Shown piece after piece: positions 8,283-17,419 of a DNA stretch of 59,127 bases. Below the pieces are notes generated by a model, which did no database searches, was not told the DNA's origin, and saw only the letters and a list, made by a program, of their open reading frames with translations. Made by a program: the position numbers and the translations under genes. Origin of the DNA: Chloroflexota bacterium (GTDB lineage: Bacteria; Chloroflexota; Dehalococcoidia; Lucifugimonadales; Lucifugimonadaceae); the NCBI GenBank assembly GCA_002730555.1, contig PCAM01000014.1:1-59127 (forward strand). The letters are read 5' to 3'. Each line of letters begins with the position of its first letter. The first letter of the stretch is position 1.

Positions 8283-9893
8283 GTGACTTTTTTCCGCTCC
8301 CGCCGCTCGTCCGTAGTCGCCCGCAACGGCGCCGTCGCCACGAGCCAGCCGCTCGCCGCCCAGGTAGGCCTCGATATCCTCAAGTCCGACGGCAACGCCG
8401 TCGATGCTGCCGTCGCCACGGCGGCCGCGCTCAACGTGCTCGAGCCGATGTCCACCGGGGTCGGCGGAGACATGTTCGCCCTCGTGTGGAAGAACGACGA
8501 GAAACGGGTACGAGCGCTGAACGGCAGCGGCCACTCAGCGGCGGCGGCCAACCGCGACGATGTCGTCCGGCGCGGCCACTCGGGCATCCCAACAGAGGGT
8601 CCGGACGCGGCGTTCTCGGTCTCGATCCCCGGCACCGTGCACGGCTGGGAGACATTGCTCGAAGAAGACGGCACGATGACGTTGTCCGAGGTGCTGCAAC
8701 CCGCCATCAAATACGCCCACCAGGGCTACGGCGTCAGCGAGATCATCGCCAACCAGTGGCAGAACAATGAAGAGAAACTGGCGGCTCGTCCATCGGGACG
8801 CGAGATGCTTCCGAAAGGGCGGGCGCCCAGACACGGAGACGTCGTGAACCTGCCGGAGTTGGCCCGGACACTTGAGACGATCGCAGAGGGCGGAAGCGAG
8901 GCTTTCTACAAAGGAGAAATCGCCAAGAAGCTGTCCGATTTCGTGCAGTCCGAGGGCGGATGGATCACGGAAGAAGACATGGCAGCGCATCACTCAGACT
9001 GGGATGTGCCGATCCATACCGAGTACCGCGGCGTCGACGTCTGGGAGTGCCCGCCAAACGGCGACGGCATAGCAGCCCTCATGGCGCTCAACATCGCCGA
9101 GGGTTTCGACATAGCAGGAATGGGCTTCCAGTCGGCTGACACGTACCACCACCTGATCGAGTCAACGCGACTCGGATTTGCTGACGCACTCGACCATGTT
9201 GCCGACCCCCGGGTCAACGAGGTTCCGATCGACTGGATGCTGTCCAAAGATCGCGCCGCCGAACAACGATCTCGGATCACCGGCGGACAGGCGATGACGG
9301 ACGTGGGATCAGGAATGCCCTACCCGAACTCCGACACCGTCTACCTGACGGTGATCGACGGCGACGGCAACGCCTGCTCGTTCATAAACAGCCTGTTCAA
9401 GGGCTTCGGCAGCGGCATGATCGTGCCGACCACCGGCATCGCACTGCAAAACCGGGGCGCCCTGTTTTCCCTGGACTCGAACCACGCTAACTTCCTTAAG
9501 GGTGGAGCCCGGCCGTTCCAGACCATCATCCCGGCGATGGCGACAAAAGACGGCGAGATGTGGCTCAGCTTCGGCGTGATGGGCGGCTTCATGCAGCCGC
9601 AGGGCCACTTGCAAATGATCTCCAACATGGTGGACTTCAACCTGGATTCGCAGCAGGCGCTCGACGCTCTCCGGTTCCGAGTGTTCCTGGAGTCCGGCAC
9701 GATCGGCCTTGAGACCGGCGTCGATCCGGACACGGTGAAGGATCTGCGGCGACGCGGCCACCAGGTGCGGGTCGATGACGGGTACGACCGCGTCAGCTAC
9801 GGCGGGGGCCAGATCGTCTCACGGGACGCCGAGACGGGCGTGCTTGTCGCCGGATCCGAGCCACGGAAAGACGGCGCAGCGGTCGGGTATTAA
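8283..9893 (+). CDS. Gamma-glutamyltransferase family protein
   Basis: This 536-residue N-terminal nucleophile hydrolase is of the gamma-glutamyltransferase/cephalosporin-acylase family, whose precursor is autocleaved into two subunits. The large-subunit part has GNAVDAAVATAAALNV and GVGGDMFALV. The small subunit would begin at the Thr in PNSDTVYLTVIDGDGNA (about residue 344), the expected nucleophile. Conserved FGSGM and the late GG segment follow. GTG 8283 was chosen because AAGG lies just upstream and the protein then begins near the usual family N-terminus. No clear signal peptide is seen, so it may be cytoplasmic. The substrate is not defined by context. Confidence 0.9.
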   Translation: MTFFRSRRSSVVARNGAVATSQPLAAQVGLDILKSDGNAVDAAVATAAALNVLEPMSTGVGGDMFALVWKNDEKRVRALNGSGHSAAAANRDDVVRRGHSGIPTEGPDAAFSVSIPGTVHGWETLLEEDGTMTLSEVLQPAIKYAHQGYGVSEIIANQWQNNEEKLAARPSGREMLPKGRAPRHGDVVNLPELARTLETIAEGGSEAFYKGEIAKKLSDFVQSEGGWITEEDMAAHHSDWDVPIHTEYRGVDVWECPPNGDGIAALMALNIAEGFDIAGMGFQSADTYHHLIESTRLGFADALDHVADPRVNEVPIDWMLSKDRAAEQRSRITGGQAMTDVGSGMPYPNSDTVYLTVIDGDGNACSFINSLFKGFGSGMIVPTTGIALQNRGALFSLDSNHANFLKGGARPFQTIIPAMATKDGEMWLSFGVMGGFMQPQGHLQMISNMVDFNLDSQQALDALRFRVFLESGTIGLETGVDPDTVKDLRRRGHQVRVDDGYDRVSYGGGQIVSRDAETGVLVAGSEPRKDGAAVGY

Positions 9894-9902
9894 AGGCGTG
9901 AA

Positions 9903-9945
9903 TGCCCCCTCCTAATGTAAGAGGGGGTCAAGGGGTGGTTAACTA
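9903..9945. repeat. Intergenic palindrome, CCCCTCCTA...GGTTAA family
   Basis: gccccctcctaatgtaagag is followed by ggggtca and ggggtggttaac. It is the second copy of the element at 6887 and lies just after the gamma-glutamyltransferase stop codon. Confidence 0.6.
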
Positions 9946-10129
9946 CGTGCGGCACGCCAGTAACACCATCATTCCCGAGTAATCGGAAATCCAGAAATGG
10001 TATCCGTCCTCAAGAGACGCATGGTCGCATTAATGGCGTTCCTGGGTTCCCACCTGCGTGGGAATGACGGGTTCCGATGGCATTGCGCTCCAGCAACCGT
10101 TAACGAAAGCCAAACAGAAGGATAGCGGG

Positions 10130-11038
10130 ATGAAGATCGGATTTATCGGACTCGGCAACATGGGCCGGCACATGGCGCGGCACGTCCTTGAGGGCGGCCA
10201 CGATCTGACCGTGTTCGACCTGTTACGTGAGGCCGGCCGCCCGCTGGAAGAGGCCGGGGCGACGTGGGCGAACAGCCCGGCAGAGGCGGCGCGCGGGGCC
10301 GATATGGTTTTCACCTCACTGCCAACCCCGGCCCACGTGCTCGAAGTGGCGACCGGAGAGGGCGGCGTGCTCACGGCCATCTCTCCCGGAGCAGTGTTCA
10401 TAGACCTCAGCACCATCGACCCGGACACGGCCGTCACGTTTGACGCCGCGGCACGGGCGGCCGGCGCACACGCGCTGGACTCACCGGTCAGCGGCGGAAC
10501 GGTGGGCGCCGATCGGGGCGATCTCTGCCTTATGGTCGGCGGCGACCGCGAGGTGTTTGATCGCGTCACGCCCGTCCTGAACCTGATCGGCGACGGCCAG
10601 AAACTCGTTTACTGCGGCGGGATCGGCACCGGCTCCATCTGCAAGATCGCCAACAACCTGGTCGGGCTGAGCACAGGCGTCATCATCTCGGAAGCATTTG
10701 GGATGGCAATGAAGGCGGGCGTCGATGCGCGGACGCTTTACGACGTGATCACGGCTTCTTCAGGCGACAGCGCGGCGCTGCGCGGCTGGGGGACATCGAT
10801 CCTCAAGGGCGACTTCGAGCCGGGGTTCATGGTGGATCTTGCGGCGAAGGATGTCGGCCTTGCGACCCAGCTCGGCCGGTCCCTGGGCCTGCCGATGGAA
10901 GCGGCGAACATCGCACAGCAGCGTTTCATCGAGGCGCAGAGGCGTGGATGGGGCCGCGACGCAACCCCGTCGATCGGGCGCATCCAGGAAGAGCGCGCCG
11001 GGGTCGAGTTCCGGTTCCCGGAGGTTGAGGAAGACTAG
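10130..11038 (+). CDS. NAD(P)-dependent beta-hydroxyacid dehydrogenase (3-hydroxyisobutyrate dehydrogenase family)
   Basis: This is a 302-residue protein. The N-terminal Rossmann motif GFIGLGNMGRHMARH binds the cofactor, SPVSGGTVGA forms the substrate loop, and the catalytic lysine lies in CKIANNLVG. These match 3-hydroxyisobutyrate, tartronate-semialdehyde and related dehydrogenases, which oxidise beta-hydroxyacids. ATG 10130 starts exactly at the Rossmann strand; upstream in-frame codons would add non-homologous residues. The gene is single and repeats lie on both sides, so context does not fix the substrate. Confidence 0.9.
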   Translation: MKIGFIGLGNMGRHMARHVLEGGHDLTVFDLLREAGRPLEEAGATWANSPAEAARGADMVFTSLPTPAHVLEVATGEGGVLTAISPGAVFIDLSTIDPDTAVTFDAAARAAGAHALDSPVSGGTVGADRGDLCLMVGGDREVFDRVTPVLNLIGDGQKLVYCGGIGTGSICKIANNLVGLSTGVIISEAFGMAMKAGVDARTLYDVITASSGDSAALRGWGTSILKGDFEPGFMVDLAAKDVGLATQLGRSLGLPMEAANIAQQRFIEAQRRGWGRDATPSIGRIQEERAGVEFRFPEVEED

Positions 11039-11140
11039 GCGGGCATTGGCAGCGTTCGGGAGAGTCTGTAGACCCGGCCATTCGAGAGCCTCGGGGCGCT
11101 GTTGTTGCCAGCAAGGGCCGCGCTGGCGCGTGACGCGCCC

Positions 11141-11446
11141 CACCTCCAGACCTCCCCACCTTTTAAGTTCGGGGATGGTTAAGTACGAGCGTCCAGCCTG
11201 TGTGCAATCGGAGCGTCATCCTGAATCGAGTTCAGGATGGCAAACGACAGTAATCTCCATTTCCTGAGGCTTGAGAACACCGTAGGGGCGCATCGCCATA
11301 AGGTTGGTCTTAGCCTGTGTCCTCACGTTCTTGAAGGACGGGCCTGGGCAGATACCAATCCGCCCCTGAAGGTGTTGTCGCCGTTTTGTGCCCCTCTCCC
11401 CTTGCGGGAGAGGTTTCGGGGTGAGGGGTCATGGTAGATGTCAATC
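11141..11446. repeat. Cluster of three intergenic repeat types
   Basis: The 11039-11653 gap contains a weak GGTTAA-family hairpin (11141-11190), a GTCATCC-family hairpin gtcatcctgaatcgagttc at 11214-11240, a GTAGGGGCG half-site at 11282 and a cccctctccccttgcgggag stem at 11391-11420. No gene is seen. Confidence 0.6.
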
Positions 11447-11566
11447 CATCCATCAACGCCGTACCCGATAACAGGTCATTCGGTGCGCGCCCGTCCGGAT
11501 GTATCCACACCTCTACGGTAATTCCAACCGTGTAGATACCGTAATACTCTCTTTACACCTCTTTTT

Positions 11567-11609
11567 TCTACTTTAGTAGAATATCATGGAATTAATCACC
11601 TGATTCCAT
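11567..11609. promoter_or_regulatory. Two short palindromes upstream of the HTH gene (candidate operators)
   Basis: TCTACTTTAGTAGA (11567-11580) and ATGGAAT with ATTCCAT ten bases apart (11586-11592 and 11603-11609) lie in an unusually AT-rich stretch 45-90 bp before the HTH gene. Their position suggests binding sites, perhaps for the HTH protein itself. Confidence 0.4.
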
Positions 11610-11653
11610 AATGGAGAGAGCGGCCAACCGTTCTATTCAAGGGGTTACAAACG

Positions 11654-12577
11654 ATGGCCAGTCTGAAGGTGCGTGATGTTGCGGCGCGACTCAACGTCAG
11701 CGAGAAGACCGTCTACAAGTGGCTCGCCCAGGGGTTAATCCCGGCGACCAAGCTGGGGCGGACGTGGGTTGTCACAGAGGAGACGCTGGAAGCGGTGCTG
11801 GCGACGCCCGTCCCACACGCACGTCCGTATCCGGGAGCGGGAGCACGCCCCAACGCAGCTCCACCCCCGCCAACAGAGGCGCTGGATCTCGAAGCGCTGG
11901 AGCGGATCAACGCGCTCGCCGGTGGGGCCATTCGGGCCGGCATCGAGGACGTGTTGTCGCCACGAAACAGGAGCGAAGAGACGAAACGCTCCATCGGAGA
12001 AGCGCTGGAAGAGGCGCGTGGCGAAATTCTGCTCCACGGCATTGGCCTTCGTGAATTCTTCGGCGACGTGGACTACACGCCCGTGCTGCGTCGCATGATT
12101 AATGAGGATCGAGACATCTCGGCCCGCGCCCTGCTCGTCCACCCGTTAGGCGACTTCGCACACGCCCGCGCCGTGGCCGAGATCGGAGCCCAGTTCGTGG
12201 ATGAATCTAGCTTCCGGGCGGGACCGCTGTTCAGCGATAGCTGGCGCAGCCTGAACGTCATCTCATCGCTCCGTCGAACGGCGCAGGAAAGCCGGCACGC
12301 CAGCCTCGACGTGCACTTCGCGGACCACTGGCCATCCGTCTACCTGCTGATGACCGAAAACTGCTGCTTCGTGGAGACCTACCACTTCGGTCGGCCCGAT
12401 CCCGACCTGTACGGCTCCTCTATAGACGGCCTCGTCCCAATCTTGAAGTTGTCGTCAGACGCCCCCTACTACCGCGTACTGAGGAACCACTTCGAGTACG
12501 TGTGGGGCGGGACGAACCCGTACATACCGGTTCAGACGCTTGAGCAGGTGGCGGAGGCGGTCAAGGTCAACATCTAG
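11654..12577 (+). CDS. Excisionase/MerR-type HTH DNA-binding protein with unassigned C-terminal domain
   Basis: This is a 307-residue protein. Residues 4-52 form an excisionase-like winged HTH (VRDVAARLNVSEKTVYKWL, then LGRTWVVTEETLEAVL), followed by a proline-rich linker to about residue 75. The remaining 230 residues contain an alpha/beta domain with GEILLHGIGLREFF, ISARALLVHPLGDFAHARA and a late ASLDVHFADHWPSVYLLMTE. The layout reminds me of DNA-binding proteins with phospholipase-D-like sensor domains, but no HKD catalytic motif is visible. It is probably a transcription regulator with a ligand- or stress-sensing module. Palindromes upstream suggest autoregulation. The target is unknown. 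Confidence 0.7.
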   Translation: MASLKVRDVAARLNVSEKTVYKWLAQGLIPATKLGRTWVVTEETLEAVLATPVPHARPYPGAGARPNAAPPPPTEALDLEALERINALAGGAIRAGIEDVLSPRNRSEETKRSIGEALEEARGEILLHGIGLREFFGDVDYTPVLRRMINEDRDISARALLVHPLGDFAHARAVAEIGAQFVDESSFRAGPLFSDSWRSLNVISSLRRTAQESRHASLDVHFADHWPSVYLLMTENCCFVETYHFGRPDPDLYGSSIDGLVPILKLSSDAPYYRVLRNHFEYVWGGTNPYIPVQTLEQVAEAVKVNI

Positions 12578-12772
12578 GCCGAACCCGCCAAAAGAACCGG
12601 ACAGTTCCGGAACTTTCCGACCCGCATCATCGAATAAACAACCCAATTCGCCGTTTGTCGCTCCGTAGCATCCGGCGGTTGAACGGTCTCCATGGATCGC
12701 GCTCACACTCACGCGAACCAAAAAGGCAAAAGTAACTCCAGCAGATCACCAGGCACTGCCAGTAATTTCGAG

Positions 12773-13930
12773 GTGAGAATATTGGGCAAAATTAACGTAG
12801 CCGTCGTGGGAGTGGGCAACTGCGCCTCGTCCCTCATCCAGGGCGTACACAAATACCGGGAAGCCGAAGAAGGCACAGACATCCCGGGCATCATGAACAC
12901 CGTGCTCGGCCCGTATCACGTCGGCGATATCGACGTGGTCGCAGCGTTCGACGTAGACGCCGACAAGGTTGGCAAGGACCTGTCCGAGGCCATCAAGTCG
13001 GGCCAGAACAACACAGTGGAGTTCCACGACGTGCCGCACACCGGCGTCACCGTTGATCGCGGCATGACGCACGACGGCATCGGCCAATACCTCTCGGACG
13101 TGGTGACCGTGAACCACGACCCGTCCACACCCGGCGGCCAGACGGCCGATATCGTTGGCATCCTGCGAGAACGGGAAGTCGACGTAATGATCAGCTACCT
13201 CCCCGTCGGCTCCGAAGACGCCACCAAGTGGTACGTCGAGCAGGCGCTGGCGTCCGGTGTCGGCTTCGTCAACTGCATCCCCGTGTTCATCGCTCGCGAG
13301 CCTTACTGGCAGAAGCGGTTCGAGGACCGTGGCGTACCGATCGTCGGCGACGACATCAAGTCCCAGGTCGGGGCCACCATCATCCACCGTGTGCTCACCC
13401 GCCTCTTTGAAGACCGTGGCGTGCAGCTTGACCGCACCTACCAGCTCAACTTCGGCGGCAACACCGACTTCCTCAACATGCTTGAGCGGACCCGCCTCTA
13501 CTCCAAGAAGATCTCGAAGACCGCGGCCGTGAAGTCGCAGCTCGAGCAAGAGATCGGCACGGACGACGTGCACATCGGCCCGTCCGACCACGTGCCGTGG
13601 CTCAAGGACCGCAAGTGGGCCTACATCCGCCTCGAAGGCACTTCCTTCGGCGACGTTCCGCTCAACGTCGAGCTCAAGCTCGAGGTCCACGACAGCCCCA
13701 ACTCGGCCGGGGTCGCAGTCGACGCCATCAGGTGTGCGAAGATCGCCCTGGATAACGGCATCTCCGGCGCCATCCAGGCCCCGTCTGCGTACTTCATGAA
13801 GTCGCCGCCGGTCCAGTACACCGACGACGAGGCCCGGCAAATGGTGGAGCTATTTGCGGGCGGAGAGATGAACCCCGAGAATAGCTTCACACCGCGGAAG
13901 TTCAGCGGCGTGGCTGACGCGCAGCAGTAA
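12773..13930 (+). CDS. ino1: Inositol-3-phosphate synthase
   Basis: This enzyme converts glucose-6-phosphate to 1D-myo-inositol 3-phosphate with bound NAD, the entry step to inositol lipids. The sequence follows the actinobacterial form: [16 protein letters not shown] dinucleotide fold, [31 protein letters not shown], and the active-site region [12 protein letters not shown] with nearby conserved lysines. The start is uncertain: GTG 12773 and TTG 12782 (GAGGTGAGA eight bases upstream) both give a natural N-terminus, while the more upstream ATG 12692 adds a low-complexity tail. It is followed at 62 bp by the PimA-like gene and then a CDP-alcohol transferase, forming an inositol-lipid cassette. 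Confidence 0.93.
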   Translation: MRILGKINVAVVGVGNCASSLIQGVHKYREAEEGTDIPGIMNTVLGPYHVGDIDVVAAFDVDADKVGKDLSEAIKSGQNNTVEFHDVPHTGVTVDRGMTHDGIGQYLSDVVTVNHDPSTPGGQTADIVGILREREVDVMISYLPVGSEDATKWYVEQALASGVGFVNCIPVFIAREPYWQKRFEDRGVPIVGDDIKSQVGATIIHRVLTRLFEDRGVQLDRTYQLNFGGNTDFLNMLERTRLYSKKISKTAAVKSQLEQEIGTDDVHIGPSDHVPWLKDRKWAYIRLEGTSFGDVPLNVELKLEVHDSPNSAGVAVDAIRCAKIALDNGISGAIQAPSAYFMKSPPVQYTDDEARQMVELFAGGEMNPENSFTPRKFSGVADAQQ

Positions 13931-13992
13931 ATAGAACTCAACGCCGCCCGGTTACACCGGAGACACGCAATTAGTGGTGGGAGGATGAGCCG

Positions 13993-15126
13993 ATCAAGAT
14001 CGCTCTGGTTTCCCCCTACGATTTCGCGTATCCGGGCGGCGTAACCACCCACATCTCGCGACTCGCCGATCAATTTACGGCTGCAGGCCACGAGGTCTGC
14101 GTATTCGCCCCGTGCTCGATCACCCCGGACGGGCAACGGAATTACGAGGTCGTTCCATGCGGCCGGCCGGTTCCCGTCCCCATCGGCGGCACGGTGGCCC
14201 GCGTGGCGCTTTCGGTATGGAAGCGGCCCCGGATCAAGGCCCTGATTCGCGACGGCAATTACAACGTCGTCCACATCCATGAGCCGTTCGCGCCGGTCCC
14301 GCCCGCGTTGGGGGCGCGAACCTCTTCGGCGCTCACCATCGGCACGTTCCACGCCTACCGCGAGCGCGGGCACCTTTACCGGATGTCGAAGTACATGTTG
14401 CGCACGAGCCCCCGACGAATCGACGGCCGCATCGCCGTATCTAACGCCGCCCGTCACTACGTGAGCCGATTTTTCCCGGGCGATTACGAAATCATCCCGA
14501 ACGGCATTGACTACGACCGTTTCGCGTCCCCGGCGCCGGCGCCGAAAGGCTTTGACGACGGCCGGATAAACCTCCTGTTCGTTGGCCGTATGGAGAAACG
14601 TAAGGGGCTGCGGTACCTGCTGAGCGCCTACGCTGACCTCAAGTGGGACTTCCCGGAGCTGCGACTGACAGTCGTGGGCCCGGGCGAGCCGGACGCCGAC
14701 TCCCAGCGCGTGATGGGCGAGCGCAATTTGAATGACGTGGTGTTCGCCGGGCGCGTCTCGGACGAGATGCTGCCGGCGTACTACCAGTCGGCCGACATCT
14801 TCTGCAGCCCGGCTACGGGCAGCGAGAGTTTCGGGATCGTGCTGCTTGAGGCGATGGCGGCCGGTGTCTCGATAGTCGCCTCGGACATAGCCGGATACCG
14901 TGATGTGATCGATCACGGCGCGGACGGCCTCCTGGCCCAGCCGAACGACCCCACAGCGCTCGCCGGTGCGCTCCGTACATTGATCGAAGACCCGGCACGC
15001 CGGGCCCAGATGGGCGCCGCCGGACGTCTCAAAGCGCACGGATATCGATGGCCTGAAGTAGCATCCCGTGTGCTCGACTTTTACCAAAAGGTCGCCTCCC
15101 GGCCTGAACTTGCCGGTATCGTCTAA
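13993..15126 (+). CDS. PimA-like phosphatidylinositol mannosyltransferase (GT4), probable ATC start
   Basis: This 377-residue GT-B glycosyltransferase has the N-terminal KIALVSPYDFAYPGGVTTHI, then DYEVV-type segments, VHIHEPFAPVPP, GRIAVSNAARHYV, LFVGRMEKRKGL and the donor-site SESFGIVLLEAMAAG. The whole pattern follows mycobacterial PimA, which transfers mannose from GDP-mannose to phosphatidylinositol. The frame has no ATG, GTG or TTG between an upstream stop (13972-13974) and 14194. ATC 13993 lies eight bases after GGAGG exactly where the family N-terminus begins. A later start would delete the GGV acceptor loop. Its neighbours, an inositol-phosphate synthase and a phosphatidylinositol-phosphate-synthase-like gene, strongly support the role. 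Confidence 0.85.
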   Translation: MKIALVSPYDFAYPGGVTTHISRLADQFTAAGHEVCVFAPCSITPDGQRNYEVVPCGRPVPVPIGGTVARVALSVWKRPRIKALIRDGNYNVVHIHEPFAPVPPALGARTSSALTIGTFHAYRERGHLYRMSKYMLRTSPRRIDGRIAVSNAARHYVSRFFPGDYEIIPNGIDYDRFASPAPAPKGFDDGRINLLFVGRMEKRKGLRYLLSAYADLKWDFPELRLTVVGPGEPDADSQRVMGERNLNDVVFAGRVSDEMLPAYYQSADIFCSPATGSESFGIVLLEAMAAGVSIVASDIAGYRDVIDHGADGLLAQPNDPTALAGALRTLIEDPARRAQMGAAGRLKAHGYRWPEVASRVLDFYQKVASRPELAGIV

Positions 15127-15168
15127 CTTCCAGAAATCACCAAACGTCCAGAAAGGCCCTATCAACGC

Positions 15169-15777
15169 GTGCCCAGTCTTCAGACCGCCCGCTACGCACT
15201 ACGTGGGAAAATCGCCCGCTGGTTTGAGGAGCCGGCATCCGCACTCCTGGACAAGCTGGGGTTCACGCCGAACCTGACGACGCTGACCGGGACGGCGGTA
15301 TCGGTGGGCGCAGGGGCGGCGGCGGCGGACGGCCGCTTCGTTCTCGCCGGGATCCTGGTCATCTTCGGCTCAACCTTTGACATGCTGGACGGCGGCATAG
15401 CCCGCCGCACCGGACAGGTCTCCCGCCGTGGCGCGCTGTTGGACTCGGTGATGGACCGGGTGTCTGAGGGCGCTCTGCTACTTGGACTCCTCATTTTCTA
15501 CACGCGCGGCGCGACCTTCGACCAGATGTTGGCAATCCTTGCCTTCATCGCCTTCTCCGGCTCCATGATGGTCAGCTACGTGCGCGCCCGTGCCGAGGGC
15601 CTTGGCATGAAGGGCACTGCCGGATTCGCCACGAGACCCGAGCGCGTTGTGGTCGTGGCGGTCACCCTCTTGATCAGCCAGCCGGACTGGGGATTGTGGA
15701 TCCTGGCGGTAGCAACCCCGCTCAGCGCGCTCCACCGTTTCTGGGCTGAGTGGCACAGCACCGGTGATTCCGACTAG
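15169..15777 (+). CDS. CDP-alcohol phosphatidyltransferase, probable phosphatidylinositol phosphate synthase
   Basis: This 202-residue membrane protein has the complete CDP-alcohol motif D(74)G-x2-A(78)R-x8-G(88)-x3-D(92)-x3-D(96), plus Asp71, which together bind the two metals and CDP-diacylglycerol. Several hydrophobic helices surround it. With Ino1 and a PimA-like enzyme immediately upstream, the most economical role is joining inositol-3-phosphate to CDP-diacylglycerol to make phosphatidylinositol phosphate. Glycerol-phosphate or other alcohols remain possible. The start is GTG 15169. It lies 42 bp after the mannosyltransferase stop, so co-transcription is likely. Confidence 0.85.
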   Translation: MPSLQTARYALRGKIARWFEEPASALLDKLGFTPNLTTLTGTAVSVGAGAAAADGRFVLAGILVIFGSTFDMLDGGIARRTGQVSRRGALLDSVMDRVSEGALLLGLLIFYTRGATFDQMLAILAFIAFSGSMMVSYVRARAEGLGMKGTAGFATRPERVVVVAVTLLISQPDWGLWILAVATPLSALHRFWAEWHSTGDSD

Positions 15778-15848
15778 CGCCGTCCGCAAGATCTCCATCA
15801 AACACACCGAACCCAACCACCCGCACCGGACGTATCACGTTCCGCACT

Positions 15849-17327
15849 ATGAACAAATTCACGGATAGAGGAGCGGGCGCGAGCCGCATCGGACTACGTC
15901 AGCTCGCGCGATGGGTGTCGTTTGCGGCCACCGCAGCTGCGTTGGTCCTCATAGGCCTGCGCGCAAATTCAGTCGAAGCCGCCACAACTCCAACCCCATC
16001 GGTCGACATCCTGAGCCACTCCGCCGTGAGCAAACTTCCGGACGGCATTGAGTTCACGGCGAACGTCACGGGCGATGTCGAAGAGGTCACCGCCCGTTTC
16101 TCGATCCTGGGACGAAGGGCCACGCAGTACGACTACCTGGAATTTGGCGAGCCCGCCACCTTCACGACGAGCGCGCCGGCAAACGGAACGCTGTTCTATC
16201 GAACGGACACCCTCGCCCGATACCTTCCGCCAGGAGTGACGATGGAGTACCGGATAGAGGTCCTGGATTCCAACGGCAACGTCCACGAGTCCGAGCCGAG
16301 CCAGATTGTCCTGACCGACTCCCGGTTTGAGTGGGAAACGACCTCAGCCGGCGGCGTGACGGTGTACTACCACGGCCCCGTCGCCACCCGGGCGAACTCC
16401 CTGCTTGACGCATCGCTTCAGACGATCCAGAACATGGCGCCCGTGCTCGGCATTCCCTCGGAAGGCGCGCCCATCAACGTCACGATGTACAACAACATCG
16501 CCGAGATGATAGACGCCACGGCCGCCCGGAGCGGCGCCATATCGCGTGAGTTGATCACGGAAGGGCAGGCCTTCTCGCCCGAGAACGCGGTGCTTGTACA
16601 GGGGGGCAGCTCGCGCGCCACCGGGACCATGTCCCACGAATTGACGCACGTCCTTCTGAGCCGCGCCGTTTCCGGGGCACGAAGCGCCATACCGGCATGG
16701 CTTAACGAGGGTCTCGCCGAATACGGGAACATCGATCCGGGCCTGGCGTACGACCGCTACCTAGAGTGGGGCATCGACACGAACAGGATCCTACCCCTGA
16801 CGTCACTTGGGACGCTCCCGGGCGACCCGGACCTGGTGATCGTCAGTTACGGACAGGGACGCTCTGTCGCCCGCTACATGGTCGAGGATTTTGGGCCCGG
16901 GAAGATGGCCGAGTTACTCGCCGAATTCAACTCCAGCAGGCGGCTCGATGAAGCGATGCTGTCTGTCTACGGCGTTGACCGCCGCGGCATGGATGAGTTG
17001 TGGCGAGAGACTGTCGGCGCGTTCCCTCTGGTCGATGAGGTGGCCGTCATTGCACCGACCGCTCGTCCGTTGCCCACCTTTGTCCCATACACGCTGGACA
17101 ACATCGGCACAGTTCCCACTTCGACGGTCGAAGCCCAGGCGACTGCCACGACCGAGGCCGTTTCAGAGCCGGGTGATGAGTCCGAGCCGGAGCACGATGA
17201 AGGATCGAGCGGAGGCGGCTGTTTCGCAGCGCCGGGCGCGCCGGCAGAGGGCGGCATGGCGTTGATCGTCCTGGTGGTTGGTTCGGCGGCGGTGCTTCGG
17301 GGCGTGCGTGGCGGGCGCGGAACCTAG
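15849..17327 (+). CDS. Secreted peptidase MA-like zinc metallopeptidase with Cys-type C-terminal sorting signal
   Basis: This is a 492-residue exported protein. The signal peptide ends near residue 44 (NSVEA-A). A beta-rich N-terminal domain precedes the zinc site HELTH (263-267), with the third ligand in WLNEGLAEY (Glu287 or Glu291), a gluzincin arrangement of the peptidase MA family. A Thr/Pro/Glu-rich linker (about 405-455) leads to a tail of GGGCFAAPGAPAEGG, one hydrophobic helix and RGVRGGRG. That Gly-Cys, helix, Arg layout resembles tripartite CTERM signals processed by intramembrane sorting enzymes. It probably acts at the cell surface; the substrate is unknown. Confidence 0.85.
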   Translation: MNKFTDRGAGASRIGLRQLARWVSFAATAAALVLIGLRANSVEAATTPTPSVDILSHSAVSKLPDGIEFTANVTGDVEEVTARFSILGRRATQYDYLEFGEPATFTTSAPANGTLFYRTDTLARYLPPGVTMEYRIEVLDSNGNVHESEPSQIVLTDSRFEWETTSAGGVTVYYHGPVATRANSLLDASLQTIQNMAPVLGIPSEGAPINVTMYNNIAEMIDATAARSGAISRELITEGQAFSPENAVLVQGGSSRATGTMSHELTHVLLSRAVSGARSAIPAWLNEGLAEYGNIDPGLAYDRYLEWGIDTNRILPLTSLGTLPGDPDLVIVSYGQGRSVARYMVEDFGPGKMAELLAEFNSSRRLDEAMLSVYGVDRRGMDELWRETVGAFPLVDEVAVIAPTARPLPTFVPYTLDNIGTVPTSTVEAQATATTEAVSEPGDESEPEHDEGSSGGGCFAAPGAPAEGGMALIVLVVGSAAVLRGVRGGRGT

Positions 17328-17419
17328 CGACAACCGGCTTCAGTCGATCCGTGACGCCGCAAAGCGCGTCCCTCCGGCGCGCCTGCAATCCGGCGGGATT
17401 CCCCCGTGCGGGCCTGAAT

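Noticed and set aside
12746-13840. 364-codon minus-strand frame inside ino1
   Set aside because: It is an antisense shadow of inositol-3-phosphate synthase with no family resemblance.
13621-15165. 514-codon minus-strand frame across ino1 and the mannosyltransferase
   Set aside because: It is antisense to two recognisable genes and has an Arg/Val-rich shadow composition.
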